From NCBI GenBank assembly GCA_003988855.1, contig QYAI01000006.1, positions 372,001 to 436,000 on the forward strand: a DNA stretch of 64,000 nt, given 5' to 3'. Numbering within the stretch: the stretch's first letter is position 1; each line of letters starts with the position of its first letter. The DNA comes from Arachnopeziza araneosa. Its lineage: Eukaryota; Ascomycota; Leotiomycetes; Helotiales; Arachnopezizaceae. This document shows, piece after piece, positions 12,266 through 24,421 of the stretch. The position numbers and the translations under genes were made by a program. Under the pieces are notes generated by a model. The model had not been told where the DNA came from. It saw only the letters and a program-made list of their open reading frames with translations, and made no database searches.

Positions 12266-13009
12266 TGTGATATCAAAATTTTCTTGTCGCGAGAAAAGAA
12301 TTCTTCTCAAGGTTTCGAAAGATGAGGCTCAAAGTGAGACATAATCAAAGTTTCAAAGTGATGAAGAAAATGCCTATATGATCTGAGAGTTGTGCATGTC
12401 ATTAAAGCCCAAAACGAAAAACGGTGCATCGACGGATGAGGACTAAAGCTCAAGAAGCAGGGTAGATGTGGATAGAAGTTTTCAAGTCTCCATCCTTCAA
12501 GGACTGAACATAAGGCGAAGCTATTCGTACTGTCCAAGTGAGCGAGATATTTGTCTTTTATTCAGCAGTCTGGAGGAAAAAGGGGAGTGTTCCCGACTGA
12601 TGGTGTGTTGGCGCTGATAACGACATTTGACAGCACTAAACCATCTTATCAAGCAATTCAATTAATAACACAATCAATTCTATATGCTTCTTTCTGAAAT
12701 AGGTGAAGGAATTATATTCGACCAACAGATCAAGACCAAGAAAGGGGGGGATCATGTGACCAGACACGTGATAAATTGGGGGTAAGCTGAATGAAAGCAG
12801 ATGCATGTCAGTGATAAATGATATAGTCATGAGTCCTGAGCTTCTGTCTTAAATAAGTGCCTGATTTCATTGCTATGCAGAATGACGCCTACCTTGGTCT
12901 TAGACATAGTAGAAGCGAGAGATAATGCCAAGCTGAAGGCAGCCCCGCTTCAACTTTCATAAGCATCTACCTCTACCTCTTCCAGTCCAGCAAGACTCAT
13001 GTGAGAAGC
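12266..13009. other. Divergent promoter region of transporter and F-box-like gene
   Basis: No gene seen. CACGTG at 12765-12770 follows a run of seven G at about 12744-12750. Confidence 0.5.
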
Positions 13010-13852
13010 ATGTCACGTCTTACCTCTCTCTCCACCGAGCTGATTGAGCTCATCTTCTCCCATCTCCAATCCATCAGCTCCGGGCCCCACTACACGTCTA
13101 AACCCCAGACACCCGCTACACCCCTCTCTTCACATAATAAATGGGTCCTCACTGACCCAGGAGCACTCTACCTCGCCTCAACATGCAAGCGAATGCAAGA
13201 GATCTACCTCTCCCCCTTCATAGCCGGGAATCTAATCATCGAGCTGCCAAAAGATGCCACGCGTGGCAATTGTCATTTCTGCTCATCTACTACGGCAAAC
13301 GGAAACACGCTGCATTTCCTAAATCGGATGAGAGAGGGAGTCATGGGAAAGAGGACTACGAGGTTTATTTTCGAGGTCAAATGTCCCCTAAAGGGCTGCA
13401 AGTATAGAGTGACGGATGTCTTACAGGCTGTGGTAGTGGTCTTAGGTGAAGAGTTGAAAGTCGTCGCTGTGCATCTTGGCGATGATAAGAAGATTCACGG
13501 CACTCCAGAGATGCAAGGTCTCGAGGAGTTTAGCAATTGTCTCCTGGGAATGAAGCCTAGTAGTCTGAAACCAGACTTATCAATTCCCACCCTTACTGAA
13601 GAGCAGCTCGAGAGGTCGACAGTACTACATTTTTATTCAGCAGAGGCAGGAGGATTTCCAGATGTTATATTTGGTGTGGTGACAGTGTCATTTTTCGGCA
13701 TCAACAAGAATTCTTTTTCTGTTCAGGGACGGGAGAGTGGGACTTGGCCAGGTTGGATGGCAGTCATTGTGGTTCGGGATGAAGAGCCGAAGGATCCTGA
13801 ATACGATAAATCTCTACCCCAAGTATTACTACTGAAGAAAGGGAACTCATAA
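13010..13852 (+). CDS. Hypothetical protein with F-box-like N-terminus
   Basis: Single-exon protein of 280 residues. Residues 3-20 (RLTSLSTELIELIFSHLQ) fit the first helix of an F-box, followed by an insert and LYLASTCKRMQEIYLSPF, which fits the remaining helices. This would suggest a Skp1-binding substrate adaptor. The remainder has a CHFC ... CPLKGC cysteine arrangement (about 88-128) and no repeats of the LRR or WD type that usually follow an F-box. The start is the first ATG; the frame opens upstream only with GTG. Substrate unknown. Existence of the gene is fairly sure from length and clean composition; the F-box call is tentative. Confidence 0.68.
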   Translation: MSRLTSLSTELIELIFSHLQSISSGPHYTSKPQTPATPLSSHNKWVLTDPGALYLASTCKRMQEIYLSPFIAGNLIIELPKDATRGNCHFCSSTTANGNTLHFLNRMREGVMGKRTTRFIFEVKCPLKGCKYRVTDVLQAVVVVLGEELKVVAVHLGDDKKIHGTPEMQGLEEFSNCLLGMKPSSLKPDLSIPTLTEEQLERSTVLHFYSAEAGGFPDVIFGVVTVSFFGINKNSFSVQGRESGTWPGWMAVIVVRDEEPKDPEYDKSLPQVLLLKKGNS

Positions 13853-14462
13853 CATCTAAAGAGTATTATCTTGGGCGTTGGGGAAGAAGACTGGGTTTAA
13901 ACGACGGAGTATTGGGCCTTTAATGATTTTATATAGCTTACAATTCTGCTTGATTGCTGGACATGAAGAGAATTTTCAATAGGAAGTAGTAAAACGGTGA
14001 CATTGTTCGAAACTCTTTTGGTGTCTAACCATTTTTCAATCTGATTTTGTCAGTCATCTGCCTCTGAACTGTCTTGCGCTTTCTTTGTATCTTTTTAAGA
14101 GTCTCAGAAAGGGTGAAGCTCTTTGTGGTTGCTGACTTAATCGGATAAATGAAAATGATACATTTGGATGTCCACCACTCATCTTAGAGGTAGGCTCGGT
14201 CTTTTCAAGACGCTTTCGAGACCAAGTATTGATGTTAAACAGGGACTAGAAGGAGCAGAGGCCTCACAGATGTTCATCTTAACAAAGGAGAGCTTGTATC
14301 GTTTCTAGTCGGGTCATTATTTGGATCATCAATGTCATGAAGATGGCAGTACTGAAACTATCCATTGTTCGTCCCCGAACTGCCTTTAGCAGATGTCGAC
14401 TCAGTGAGAATAGAACTGCAACCAATTGAGAGATGATTGGACTGCCGACCTCCCCAGAAAGT
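13853..14462. other. Intergenic
   Basis: 3' flank of the F-box-like gene; no coding signal seen. Confidence 0.5.
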
Positions 14463-14897
14463 TCACGCTGTTAGCCTACTCTGTAAACCAAGACTAACTG
14501 TACGAGTTTTGGACTGTTTCAAGCTTTGTTGTCGCGTGGCTCCATTTTCTGAGTTTGTCAGGACTCTAGATGGAACTCTATGCCTAGCATGTCGTACAAC
14601 TTCTTCAATCTTAACAAGTGTATTTTTCACAGACCTGAATCGAGTGGCCGGTAGGTTATTTCCAACATCGTGTGCTTCGTCATCAGGTACAACGAGTTGT
14701 GGACAATTGACCTGACTGTTGTTGGATTCAACAGAAACCTGAGCATAGATCTGCACAGCGCCATCAAGTTGCATGTTTTGTCTGCTAAGATTTTCCGGTA
14801 GACCTCCTGAGAACCGGCATTGTGCGTTTCTGGTTAGGTCGGATCCTTCAATAGGGTTGCTTTCTAAATTGAACCGGATTTTGAGTTTAGCAGTCAT
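14463..14897 (-). CDS. Doubtful small ORF, 144 residues
   Basis: Uninterrupted ATG-initiated frame of 144 codons, hydrophilic, with no signal peptide, membrane segment or motif I recognise. The first 80 residues have balanced composition; the last 40 are rich in Arg, Ser and Thr as in chance translations. It lies in a 2-kb stretch with no other gene. It may be a small lineage-specific protein, an exon of a longer gene, or chance. Confidence 0.25.
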   Translation of the reverse strand: MTAKLKIRFNLESNPIEGSDLTRNAQCRFSGGLPENLSRQNMQLDGAVQIYAQVSVESNNSQVNCPQLVVPDDEAHDVGNNLPATRFRSVKNTLVKIEEVVRHARHRVPSRVLTNSENGATRQQSLKQSKTRTVSLGLQSRLTA

Positions 14898-15481
14898 CTT
14901 GAACTAGCCAAAAGAATAGGCCATGCTTTAGCACAGTTGAAACCATGGCGCACATTGAAATAGATACATCTTGCACGTTCAATGATGAAGTGAATGCGGC
15001 GCTTCATGAATCATGAGCAGGAGCTTAGACATCGAGTGGTACGATGATTGATGTTTAGCTCTTGATTGACTCAAACCCAAGTCAGCTCTCCATTGTTCGG
15101 CTTCACCGAATCTTCGGAGCGGAGACCTGACGAATCTGCCACGTTATCTTTATAAGCAAGACATCATAAGATTTGTGCAAAATAGATCCCGTGGCCGATT
15201 AACGGATCTCCCTAGGGCATCTGAGACCTGCACTTGTTGTCTCATCGGCCAATGCTGTGTGTGAGCAGAGAGTTGTTGCGCTGACCTGGTGCGGCTGCAT
15301 CATGAAAATTTCAAAGATACAGTCGCGGGTTCCTACTTGACCATTAGGTCTCTGCAGGAAAGTTTAACAGAACACGGATACCAGCTTCGCTATGCTTTCA
15401 GACCGCTTGAAAAAAACCATATAGAAGGCGCCATACTCGTAGGAATGGCGCGATTAATTTCCTTGCTTCAAGAGCCGCGAA
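14898..15481. other. Intergenic
   Basis: Nothing recognisable; short frames only. Confidence 0.5.
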
Positions 15482-15802
15482 ATGTTCAACATGCCAGATG
15501 TCCCTCTACCTCCCGACCTAAGCACAGAAATCCAGCTTGCCAGGTGGAATTCTTGCGCCTGTCAGCCAGGAGGGTTCACGTTGAATATGGTTTGCGATCC
15601 AGAGACAGTGTGGAAGGGCAGCGAGGACGGCAATCCAGATCGCGCAGCCTGGGACGTGGACGATGAGGACAGCGGCAGCAGTGTGACAGCTGGTGAGCAA
15701 CACATTTCCCTCAGAGTTCGAGCGCTTTGCTGGCGGAATCACTGGAATGCAGCAGAAGCAAGCGCACTGGGTGTCCATAAGCCGAATGTTACTGGTGGGT
15801 GA
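15482..15802 (+). CDS. Doubtful small ORF upstream of DUG2
   Basis: Frame of 106 codons starting MFNMPDVPLPPDLSTEIQLA, acidic in its second half (many Asp/Glu around 45-68). It ends 83 bases before the DUG2 start, in another frame. A GTGAGC donor at 15692 could splice it to an acceptor near 15750, leaving the same C-terminal frame. I know no family for it. It may be the 5' leader of DUG2 with upstream reading frames rather than a separate gene. Confidence 0.25.
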   Translation: MFNMPDVPLPPDLSTEIQLARWNSCACQPGGFTLNMVCDPETVWKGSEDGNPDRAAWDVDDEDSGSSVTAGEQHISLRVRALCWRNHWNAAEASALGVHKPNVTGG

Positions 15803-15885
15803 CATGAAATGGGGCCCAAAGCCCTTAAGACTTTCGTGGTACACTAGCTTCCTGCCCAACCCCGATTTCAACCTCTCGCAGAAAA

Positions 15886-18844
15886 ATGGCTTCAATAATT
15901 GGGTCACGAACTGTGGACCACGAGAGAAACTTTGCAACGCCTCTCACTAACCATTCTCCAGCAGAGCCCAGCGAAGATGATGCGTACGAAATCACAGACA
16001 GAACCAGGGATTCTGTGTCCGAACGGCCAAATGAACCTCCCGACCTCGTCCACCACCTTCAGAACGATAGCTCGATACTTGCCCTCGCCGTCGGCGATCG
16101 CTACATCTATGCCGGCACACAGGATGGAGAGATTGTGGTCTGGTCCTTGGCCTCATTTGAGCTTGTAGTTCGGATTCAGGCACACACTCGCGCGGTCTTG
16201 TGCCTCTACCTCTCTGCAGATGGGAAGCTTCTATTTTCCAGCGCTGGAGATGCCATTGTCAATGCTTGGTGTACGACTAATTTGAAACGAGTTTACCATA
16301 TTTACAGCACGTATGATGTGGGCGATGTTTTCAGTCTAGCATATTCAAGCCAGTTCGAGACGCTATACCTGGGGGCCCAAAATACCAGCATACAATGGTG
16401 TAGTTTAAAGGATTCAAGCTCAAGACCTCCACCAAATCCAGATCATCACCCCGATCGACGAAATCATAGGTTCTTCGATTCGGTACGAGCAGGAGGAACA
16501 TCCACACCTCGCCCGCAGAGCACTCGTGCGGGCATGGACGATGGAGAGGTCTTGGAGATCGACAAAGCACATATGATGCACTATGCACATTATGGGTATG
16601 TTTACTGCATGCTCATGGTGCGTGGTGTTACTCGGCTGGTTGACTCGGATGAGGATGTTCTGGTATCTGGTGGTGGAGACGGCACAATCAAGATCTGGAA
16701 ACTTTCTCATGACCAGAGCCAAGGCATCAAAGAAGTGGCCTGTTTGGGTGAAGATGACGCAGAGTCCGTGTTGTCAATGGCTGTGGATGGGTCCTTTCTT
16801 TACAGTAGCAAACTCGATGGAGTCATTGAATTGTGGGATTTAGACACTAAACAGAAGCTTCGTGTCATCAGGGCGCATAAAGGAGATGTAATGACATTAC
16901 AGATGGCATGGGGATTCCTATGGAGTGCTGGATCAACTGGATACGCGAGAGTAAGTAAAAGCGCCTATCTTTCTCAACAGAACACTAACCATAATAACAG
17001 AAATATAGCACAGTGCAATATGGCAAGTATCAAAGTGCCTCTACATTCAGTCAAAAATATTATTGCGTCAATCGCTGGAAAGCCCATGAGGGGAGAATCT
17101 TGGCATCGACTTTTGTCACCTTCAATTGCCAGCAGCTGTACATTACAGGTGCCAACGATAACTCGGTGTCAATTTGGAATGTCACTGGCTGCCATTCTGG
17201 AACCTACAATAACCGCGAAGTACCAGAAAGTCAACTCGTGAAGTCACTTCAGGAGTTTGTCTCTTTCAAAACCATCTCATCTCGGCCTGATCACGCTGAA
17301 GATTGCCGCCGTGGAGCAACATTTCTTCGAACGCTTTTCAAAAAGCATGGCGCTCAAACAGAAATGCTAAATACGGATGATAGACACAATCCTGTAGTCT
17401 ATGCTAAATTTAGAGGGAACCCAACGACCTCTGGCAAGAGGAAGAAAATCCTGTTCTACGGTCACTGTAAGCAAGATATCCTGAACCAAAAAGCATCTCT
17501 AACTTATTCCTAGACGATGTTGTGCCTGCAGATGATAAGCAAAATAAGTGGATTATTGACCCATTTCAGATGAAGGGTGTCAATGGCTACTTATATGGGC
17601 GAGGTGTTTCTGATAACAAAGGACCAATTATGGCTGCTTTATACGCAGTCGTTGATCTCGTTCATGAGAAAGAGCTTGAGTCAGACATAACCTTCTTGAT
17701 TGAAGGCGAGGAAGAATCTGGCTCTCGAGGTTTCAAGGACGCGGTACGAAGACACAAGGACCTTATCGGTGATATTGACTATATCATTCTTGCAAACAGT
17801 TACTGGCTAGACGATGAAGTTCCTTGTCTTACTTATGGCTTAAGAGGTGTTCTTCACGCCACCGTCAAGGTAGACAGTAACCATCCTGATGTTCACAGCG
17901 GAGTTGATGGAAGTTTTATGATGGACGAACCTCTATTTGATCTTACCTCTATTCTTGCGAAGCTAAAGGGACGGCACAATCGAATTCTCATCCCTGGATT
18001 CTACGACAATATCCTGCCCCTTACACCCGCTGAGGAAGCTCGTTATGATGACATTACGGATACACTTATTCGCCGAAGCCCAGAGAATGGACCTCCAGAA
18101 ACGCTCAAAGCATCTCTTATGGCCCGCTGGCGTGAACCAAACTTGACTGTTCATCGCTACAAAGTCTCGGGCCCTGATGGCTCTTTAGTTTCATCCCATG
18201 CCAGTGCTGCTATCTCGCTACGCCTAGTTCCAAACCAAGAACTCGAAGATGTCATTAAGTCTCTCACAGCATTCCTCAGCGATGCTTTCGCACAGTTAGA
18301 CACGCACAATCATCTTTCAATCACCATTGATAATCAGGCCGATGCTTGGTTGGGTGATCCTGATAATGAAATCTTCCGCACTCTGGAAGCAGCTATTATG
18401 GACGTCTGGGGACCTATTGGTGAAACTCGACGGTCGAGCGTCCCAGGCCCGAAGCCTAAACAGCTCCTAAATTCCTTGACACCAACTATGAGCCCGAGTC
18501 TTAAACCTACTCCAGCTACGACGTCTACTTTAACCAACGGCAGTGATTACACATCTCTTGCAGCAATCCCACTCGACATTTCGGAATCTCCTACATCCCC
18601 GTTATTGCAACAGGCTCCTGATGGAACTCAGAAGAAGGGGAGAAAGCCCCTATATATCAGAGAGGGTGGCTCTATTCCCAGTATCCGATTCCTCGAGAAA
18701 GAATTTGGTGCTCCGGCCGCTCACCTACCCTGTGGACAAGCAAGTGATTCAGCTCATTTGGATAATGAGCGGTTGAGACTCAAAAATCTGTACAAGAGTC
18801 GGGAGATCTTCCGACAGGTGTTCAAGGAGTTACCGCGGAAGTAA
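15886..18844 (+). CDS. DUG2: Glutathione degradosome peptidase Dug2 (WD40 + M20 peptidase)
   Basis: Subunit of the cytosolic Dug2-Dug3 complex, which removes gamma-glutamyl from glutathione. Exons are 15886-16950, 17001-17466 and 17514-18844, giving 953 residues. Residues about 60-410 form WD40 repeats (GDGTIKIWKLS, DGVIELWDLD, DNSVSIWNVT). The M20 peptidase domain starts with GHYDVVP (His510, Asp512), GRGVSDNKGP (Asp544) and EGEEESGS (about 575). The last metal ligand lies in SAHLDNER near 925. The position filled by metal-binding Asp in carnosinase-type dipeptidases (ISDNYWL) is Asn605 here (LANSYWL). A Ser/Thr/Pro-rich insert at about 835-880 interrupts the C-terminal lobe. Intron 2 splits the conserved Tyr of GHYD. 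The WD40-plus-M20 fusion is diagnostic of Dug2. Confidence 0.93.
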
Positions 18845-20071
18845 GCTTTTTAGGGGCAGTAAAAATCTAAGAGGGTATTGATTTTAGAGCGTGGTCGGAA
18901 AGCGGTTAATAGTTTTAGCATGGCGTTAAGAGAAGACAAAATAATGCATTCCAAGATGTCAACTTTCCTGTAAAGCCTCTCATACATCCCGATTCACTTT
19001 TGCCGTAAATTGGCCAAGAAAAGTGAAAGTCGTACAGTCGTAATATGTTGTCTTCGTTGATTGAATCTACTTGGTTAAAGAGAAGTTGCAGATCCATGTT
19101 GACTGTGGGAGATGTCGTCCACACAGGCACGCTGCTGTGAGTCTGCTTGGGTTTTCTCCGGGTCCTGGGTACAGATTCCCGTGTCCCGAGAAGTCAAGTG
19201 CAATTCTGCAAATCAGCTTACACAACATGTGTCAAGGCGCACAACGTTGAGTCCATACCTGTCTCGAGCCGCTCTGCCTTGGTACCATTTCTTACATATC
19301 CAGGCCCAACATCGACGATAGAACTTGGAAACGTAGATAGATCCGGTGCGCATTCCGGTACCTCTTGAGCAAATCTCACGAGATATTCTAGATTGAGGTA
19401 TTTTCCACGTCCAACGATAAAATTCTCACCGTTGCCCACTGTCATTTGCTTGGTTCCAGCCACAGAAGGCAAAGCCGCAGCGAGGACGCGCACATCGCCA
19501 CAACCCCTTCGGGATGGCTGGACCCATCTGGTCCAGAGCTGATCCTTACCCAGCTGTTATCGGCAACCCGCCATCGAATAAGCAGCCGCCAGCATGCAGG
19601 CGCTTCTCCATAAAATTCTTGAGCCACGCATCGGCTGCCTGTGGAAGACTTCCGTTACAGACGACTTTGTGATCTGTCTGGGCATCTTTGCAGCAATAGT
19701 TTATATACCTGGTGCCAATTAAGCCCTGACAGGTCGCCTTGTTTCCGGTCGAGAGGCCTGACCATCTCATCGCCAAGTCCAATCACGATATTGGCACAGA
19801 CGCTTTCGCCTCTCATATTCATTCGAAGCATTGCCCGACCTCTTCCTCTCTTTTGGAGCAACCTCTCTTCTTTCTCCTCTCGCAAGAGAAAGAAAATACA
19901 TTTCACAGTTCCGAATCTCCTAAAGAGAGATCGCAAGGTCGAAACTCTTTGGTTTTTGCTGTGCTGAGCACAGATATAACTCACCTCACCGCACTTTCCA
20001 TCCCCCGCTTTAAAGTCCCAGAGACTCCCTCGAAACCAATCTCAGTGCCAGAACTTCACACAGCAGCCAAC
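18845..20071. other. Intergenic, long 5' region of the next gene
   Basis: No gene seen. The last 250 bases are pyrimidine-rich and open in frame with the next gene, but look like a leader rather than protein. Short inverted pieces around 19160-19195 (GGGTCC ... GGGAC-type) may form a hairpin. Confidence 0.45.
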
Positions 20072-21597
20072 ATGGGCCTCACAGAGACGGTCACAATAAT
20101 CAATAAGTCGGGGAAAGTGGTTAGCACAGTATGTCTTCTGTTACTCTTCCCTACCCCTCCAACTAACCTCTCCAGGGCAAGCAACTAGTCAATATCTTCA
20201 AGGATGCCAAAGCAGCCTACAAAGAGAAGAAAGCAGAGCTTAAATATGATCACCTAGCTCAGGAAAGGGCTCGCAGCGATCGCCGACTCCTTCACGCCCG
20301 CGAAGAAACTCGCTCGGTAGCGTCCTCGCACCGATCCCACCGCTCTCACCGTTCCCATAGACACAGAGACGATGGTGGACACTCTCGTCCGGCTCTCACT
20401 GAACGGAACCTCTCGCACGCCGAGGAAGGAAGTGTCATATCTGCTTCCTCTCACCGAAGCAGGAGCTCGCATCACAGACACCCTCGAGCTATTTCTCCCC
20501 CGCCATCGAACTATAGAAACCCATATATGACTACCGAGCTCACGCTTGCACCTGCACCAGGCCTTACACGGCGACACACAGACTTTCCGACAGATACCCA
20601 AATCACTCCTATCCATTGTATTCCTCCTCCTCCAAATCACTCTCAGCTCTCGCGAATCCCTCAACGAACACAGTCCAACCCTGATTTTGGGTCAGAAGAT
20701 ATTGATATGAATCTAGCATATGGCAAGCTCCCTCCTGATCTCGTCCCATATACTGGTGGTGCAGAGCAGGAGCAGGAACTGAAAGCTACCATGACCAAGC
20801 TGGATGAAATTCTGATGGAAGCACATTGTCTGCAACATTCGGCAACAGCAATTATCAACAACCTCCAAGCCAACCCTGAGGCCATGGCAGCTGTAGCACT
20901 CACTCTGGCTGAACTCTCCAATCTCCTCACCAAAATGTCTCCCGGAATCCTCGGCGCTCTGAAAACCTCCAGTCCAGCTATCTTCGGCCTCCTCGCATCG
21001 CCCCAATTCCTCATTGCGGGCGGTGTCGCCCTCGGAGTCACAGTAGTCATGTTTGGTGGCTACAAGATTATTAAGAAGATGCAAGCAGACAATGAATTGA
21101 AGAAAGAGACACCTAGGATGGAAGAGGCAATGGTTTACGATAATATCGAGATGGGCAGTATCGAGTCTTGGCGTCAGGGTATCGCCGACGTTGAAGCACG
21201 GAGCGTTTCTACTTCAGTAGATGGGGAGTTTATCACTCCAGAAGCGGCACGACAGAAGAAAGAATGCATTCGCGAGAGGAGAAGAGAGGAGAAGAAGCAC
21301 CCGAAAGCTCAGAGCGTTATCAGTGAGCGTTCTGAACGAAGCGAAAGGAGTGAGAGGAGTGAACGCACCGTCAGAAGAGTTGGCAGCGAGAGCACGATCC
21401 GTCCCAAAGCCTTGCCCAGTCACATAGCTCCTTCGGAAGCTGGGTCATCACGGAGTCGCAAGACAGCTAGTACTGTTAAAGGGGGTGAGAAGAAGAAGCC
21501 AAGTGCATTGTCGGTCATCTTTAAAAAGAATAATAAAAGCAAAGACGAGGTTAGAAGTAGCACGCTCAGTTTTCGTCCCAAGACGATTGAGCTGTGA
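20072..21597 (+). CDS. Unknown conserved-type protein with one membrane segment
   Basis: Exons 20072-20128 and 20176-21597 give 492 residues. The start was chosen at the ATG in ACATGG because the MGLTETVTIINKSGKVV exon splices cleanly to GKQLVNIFKDAKAAYKEKK. Layout: basic, possibly helical region (20-55), Ser/His/Arg-rich disorder (60-120), Pro-rich stretch (130-170), helical acidic region (205-290), then one strongly hydrophobic stretch SPQFLIAGGVALGVTVVMFGGYK near 280-305, then a charged tail holding five tandem Ser-Glu-Arg units (21322-21366) and a Lys/Ser-rich end. No enzymatic motif. I recognise the type as a fungal protein of unknown function; membrane attachment is inference. Confidence 0.75.
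21322..21366 (+). repeat. Tandem 9-base Ser-Glu-Arg repeat, five units
   Basis: Five consecutive codon triplets for Ser-Glu-Arg inside the 492-residue protein. The codons differ between units (AGT/TCT/AGC, CGT/CGA/AGG/CGC), so it is an old or selected repeat rather than a fresh slippage product. Confidence 0.8.
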
Positions 21598-22559
21598 TTT
21601 GGGTAATATCCTTTAGATGGAGTTTGGTTGAGGAACAGGATGCATAGGTGTATATGAAGAAGGGTAGGAAACCAGGTCCACTCACATGAGTAATGAATAT
21701 ACTAGTTTCGCATTTCATCTCATTCTCCATATGCGCAATCCTGAGAGATGGCATTCTCCTTGCTTTGAACAATAGGAGCTTACACTATCACCACTCATTG
21801 AGTCTCCCCAACCAGGAACATCAATTACCCAAAATGCCCACAGCCTCTCCACACCCAAAACGATACCAGTAACCAATCCACCGTCCTGGAGATCTCCCGA
21901 GGCAACCACGGGAACTCCCCACCTAAGGTAGCTCCAAAAAGCAAAACGCCCCCATCCCCATATTTCTCCCTCTGCAGATCTGCTGTGGGCCAGTCGAGCC
22001 GCTCTTTTGTTGCATTTCGCAGATTTTGTCAAGTCTTGGTCATCTAGGCAAAAGTGGGTGGTGCGTTTGGCATTGAGGTTAATCTCACTTCTTCCAGATG
22101 TCCCCGTTCGTTGCGGTGCTTTTGATGGGGGTTTGGGAACCCCGTTCTGGAGTGGGAATGTGCAGGTTTAGGATAAAACTCGTTGACGGGGAGGAGGTTG
22201 TATGGGGAAGGGAGAGTGATGGTCACGTGATGGGACACTCGTTTGGTAGGGACTGGGGGGATGTTGTTACTGTTCGTATATGGCTTTGAATTCATGTTGT
22301 GATGATATGGACTTGGCTGTATTCATTATCGTTGATACGCTGCGGATGGTGCGTCATTATAGGGACTGGTTGCCTAGCAATCTATATAATAATCATATTA
22401 ACTCTCGAAGTAATCATTGTCCACAGGAGTTTTACCTAATGTAAGTTGAAATGAAGGTGCTAATTGTCCTACGTGCTTCTAACCAAAAATATGAATGTTA
22501 CATTAGCCCATCTTCCTTGAGACCTTGCTAAAATGGGTTTTGAAGAAGGGGACATGACC
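21598..22559. other. Intergenic between convergent genes
   Basis: No gene seen. One CACGTG at 22224-22229. Confidence 0.5.
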
Positions 22560-23733
22560 TCAAAGGTCCGCAATCTTTAGCACCGCTTTCCCAAAATTAT
22601 CTCCCTTAAGCATCCCAACCAATCCCTCCGCAGCATTGTCAATGCCATCAGTAACACTCAATTTCACCTTGACAGAACCCTCTTTGATCCATTTTTGCAT
22701 ATTCTTTTGATGCTCTTCAAGGTACTTGGGTCCCATGTCGGGATCAAAGACGATAAACCCTTGGATCTTGAGTCTCTTGCCAACTACAAGCGGCATATTC
22801 TTGATATGGTACTGTTCTTCTGGCTTGATGCTTGTCTGAGAAACACTGCCGCATGATACTGCGTAAAATTAGTCCTAGATTCTAGGCCCTACAAGTAACA
22901 AACTTACCAATTCTACCAAATGTTACCAAGGCAAATAATGCAGCATCAAGTTGCTCGCCGCCTACATTCTATTGGATGTCAGTTTGATGTCCGAACCATG
23001 AGAGCGTGCATCATACATCGTAATAGATATCATATCCCTCAACTCCCAACTCCCCTGCTATCCTCTTCAAAGCTGAATTCGGCTCTTCAGTCTTATAGTT
23101 GAATCCTGCATCAAAGCCCAGTTCCTCCTTGATGAACTTCAACTTAGCATCGCTTCCAACGCTCCCAACAACCTTTAGGCCCTCCCTCTTAGCTAGCTGT
23201 CCTACAATCTGACCAACTGCGCCACTAGCTGCAGAGATGAAGATTGTCTCTCCCTTCTTCGGCTTTCCAATCTCATAGAAGCTACTATACGCGGTTAAGC
23301 CACTCATGCCCAGCGCACCCAAGAAGATCTTTGGATCAAGCCCAAGTGGATTCTCAAGCTTATCCAAGCCCCCTCTAGCATCCAATTTATGATCCGCTTG
23401 CTTTTTGGGAACCACGTGATATTCCGAGAAAGGAGCATTCCCAATCACCACATCGCCTTCCTTGAAGCGAGGATTCGACGAGACCACGACGGTAGAAATA
23501 GCATTGTTGTCAATGGGACCGCCGAGTGGAAACCCACCGACGTAACCAGAGCCGGTGCTACGCATCCGACCTCGTAGATAGGGATCATAAGAAAGATAGT
23601 TTGTTTTGAGGACGAGACCACCTTCTGGGACAGCATCGAGGTCGAATTCTGAGGTTTTGATCACCAAGTCTTCGCCAGGAATAGGAAAGCCAGTGGGATT
23701 GCGAGCTAGAATCAGGGATTTGGATTGCACCAT
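22560..23733 (-). CDS. Zinc-less MDR reductase (leukotriene B4 12-hydroxydehydrogenase / 2-alkenal reductase type)
   Basis: NADPH-dependent medium-chain reductase acting on alpha,beta-unsaturated carbonyls. Exons on the minus strand are 23733-23017, 22968-22908 and 22858-22560, giving 358 residues, typical for the family. The N-terminal domain has LSYDPYLRGRM and the nucleotide-binding motif is SAASGAVGQIVGQLAK (AAxGxxG). YDIYYDNVGG and FGRIVSCGSVSQ are restored across the two introns (48 and 49 nt, unusually short). It lacks the zinc ligands of alcohol dehydrogenases, as expected. It is divergent from the DUF302 gene, 688 bases away. Substrate is inference from the family. Confidence 0.92.
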
Positions 23734-24421
23734 TTTGATGGTGTGGGGGAGTTGAGCTGTTTTGATCTTCGTGAATATTGAAGGAGAATGAAGAATAGAT
23801 AGCGTTCACTATGGGTAGCAGAGAAGAGGATGATTGAGAGAAGGAGCACTGCAAGAAAGAAAGAGATAGAGATAGTACGATATGAATGATTAGAATCAAT
23901 GTCGACTATGATACTAGGTCTTTGTTTACTGAAAGCGGTGATTAGAAGCAAAGATGCATGCTGAGCAATACAATTGCACAAATCGGCACGAGGCCAGAAG
24001 AATAATCCAATCAATTATCTAAAGGGAAGAATGGTGGGCCACTTCATTGAGGAGCCGCTTTTTAGTTATTAATCAGATTGTGGCGTGCCCATTTCGGGAA
24101 TTCTTCCCAGAAACGTTATACCTAGTCACGTGTTATGAATAGCCTCACCCGTCCCGGAAGATCAGCAAGGGATTACTGATTGTGAGAGATCATTAACTTT
24201 GAAAAGGAAGAAGCTGCGTTTGGGAAGTGATTGTCCAGACTCCTGCAGAGAGCCGTAGCTTCTGTTTTATATCTGAAAATGTATAGAAACGGGCGAAGAG
24301 GCGGCAGCCATCAAGCCGACAAGCCAGCCAAGCTCAATATTGTCCCGTCTCTTCCCTTTTGATAAGAGTTGAGGACCTCGAGAATTCGAGATCATCCTAC
24401 CTAGACCAAAAAAGCATCGAA
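23734..24421. other. Bidirectional promoter region
   Basis: Lies between the divergent MDR reductase and DUF302 genes. One CACGTG at 24127-24132. No gene seen. Confidence 0.55.

Noticed and set aside
19739..20071. In-frame extension upstream of the 492-residue protein
   Set aside because: Pyrimidine-rich leader text; the ATG at 20072 has the better context and begins the protein-like sequence.
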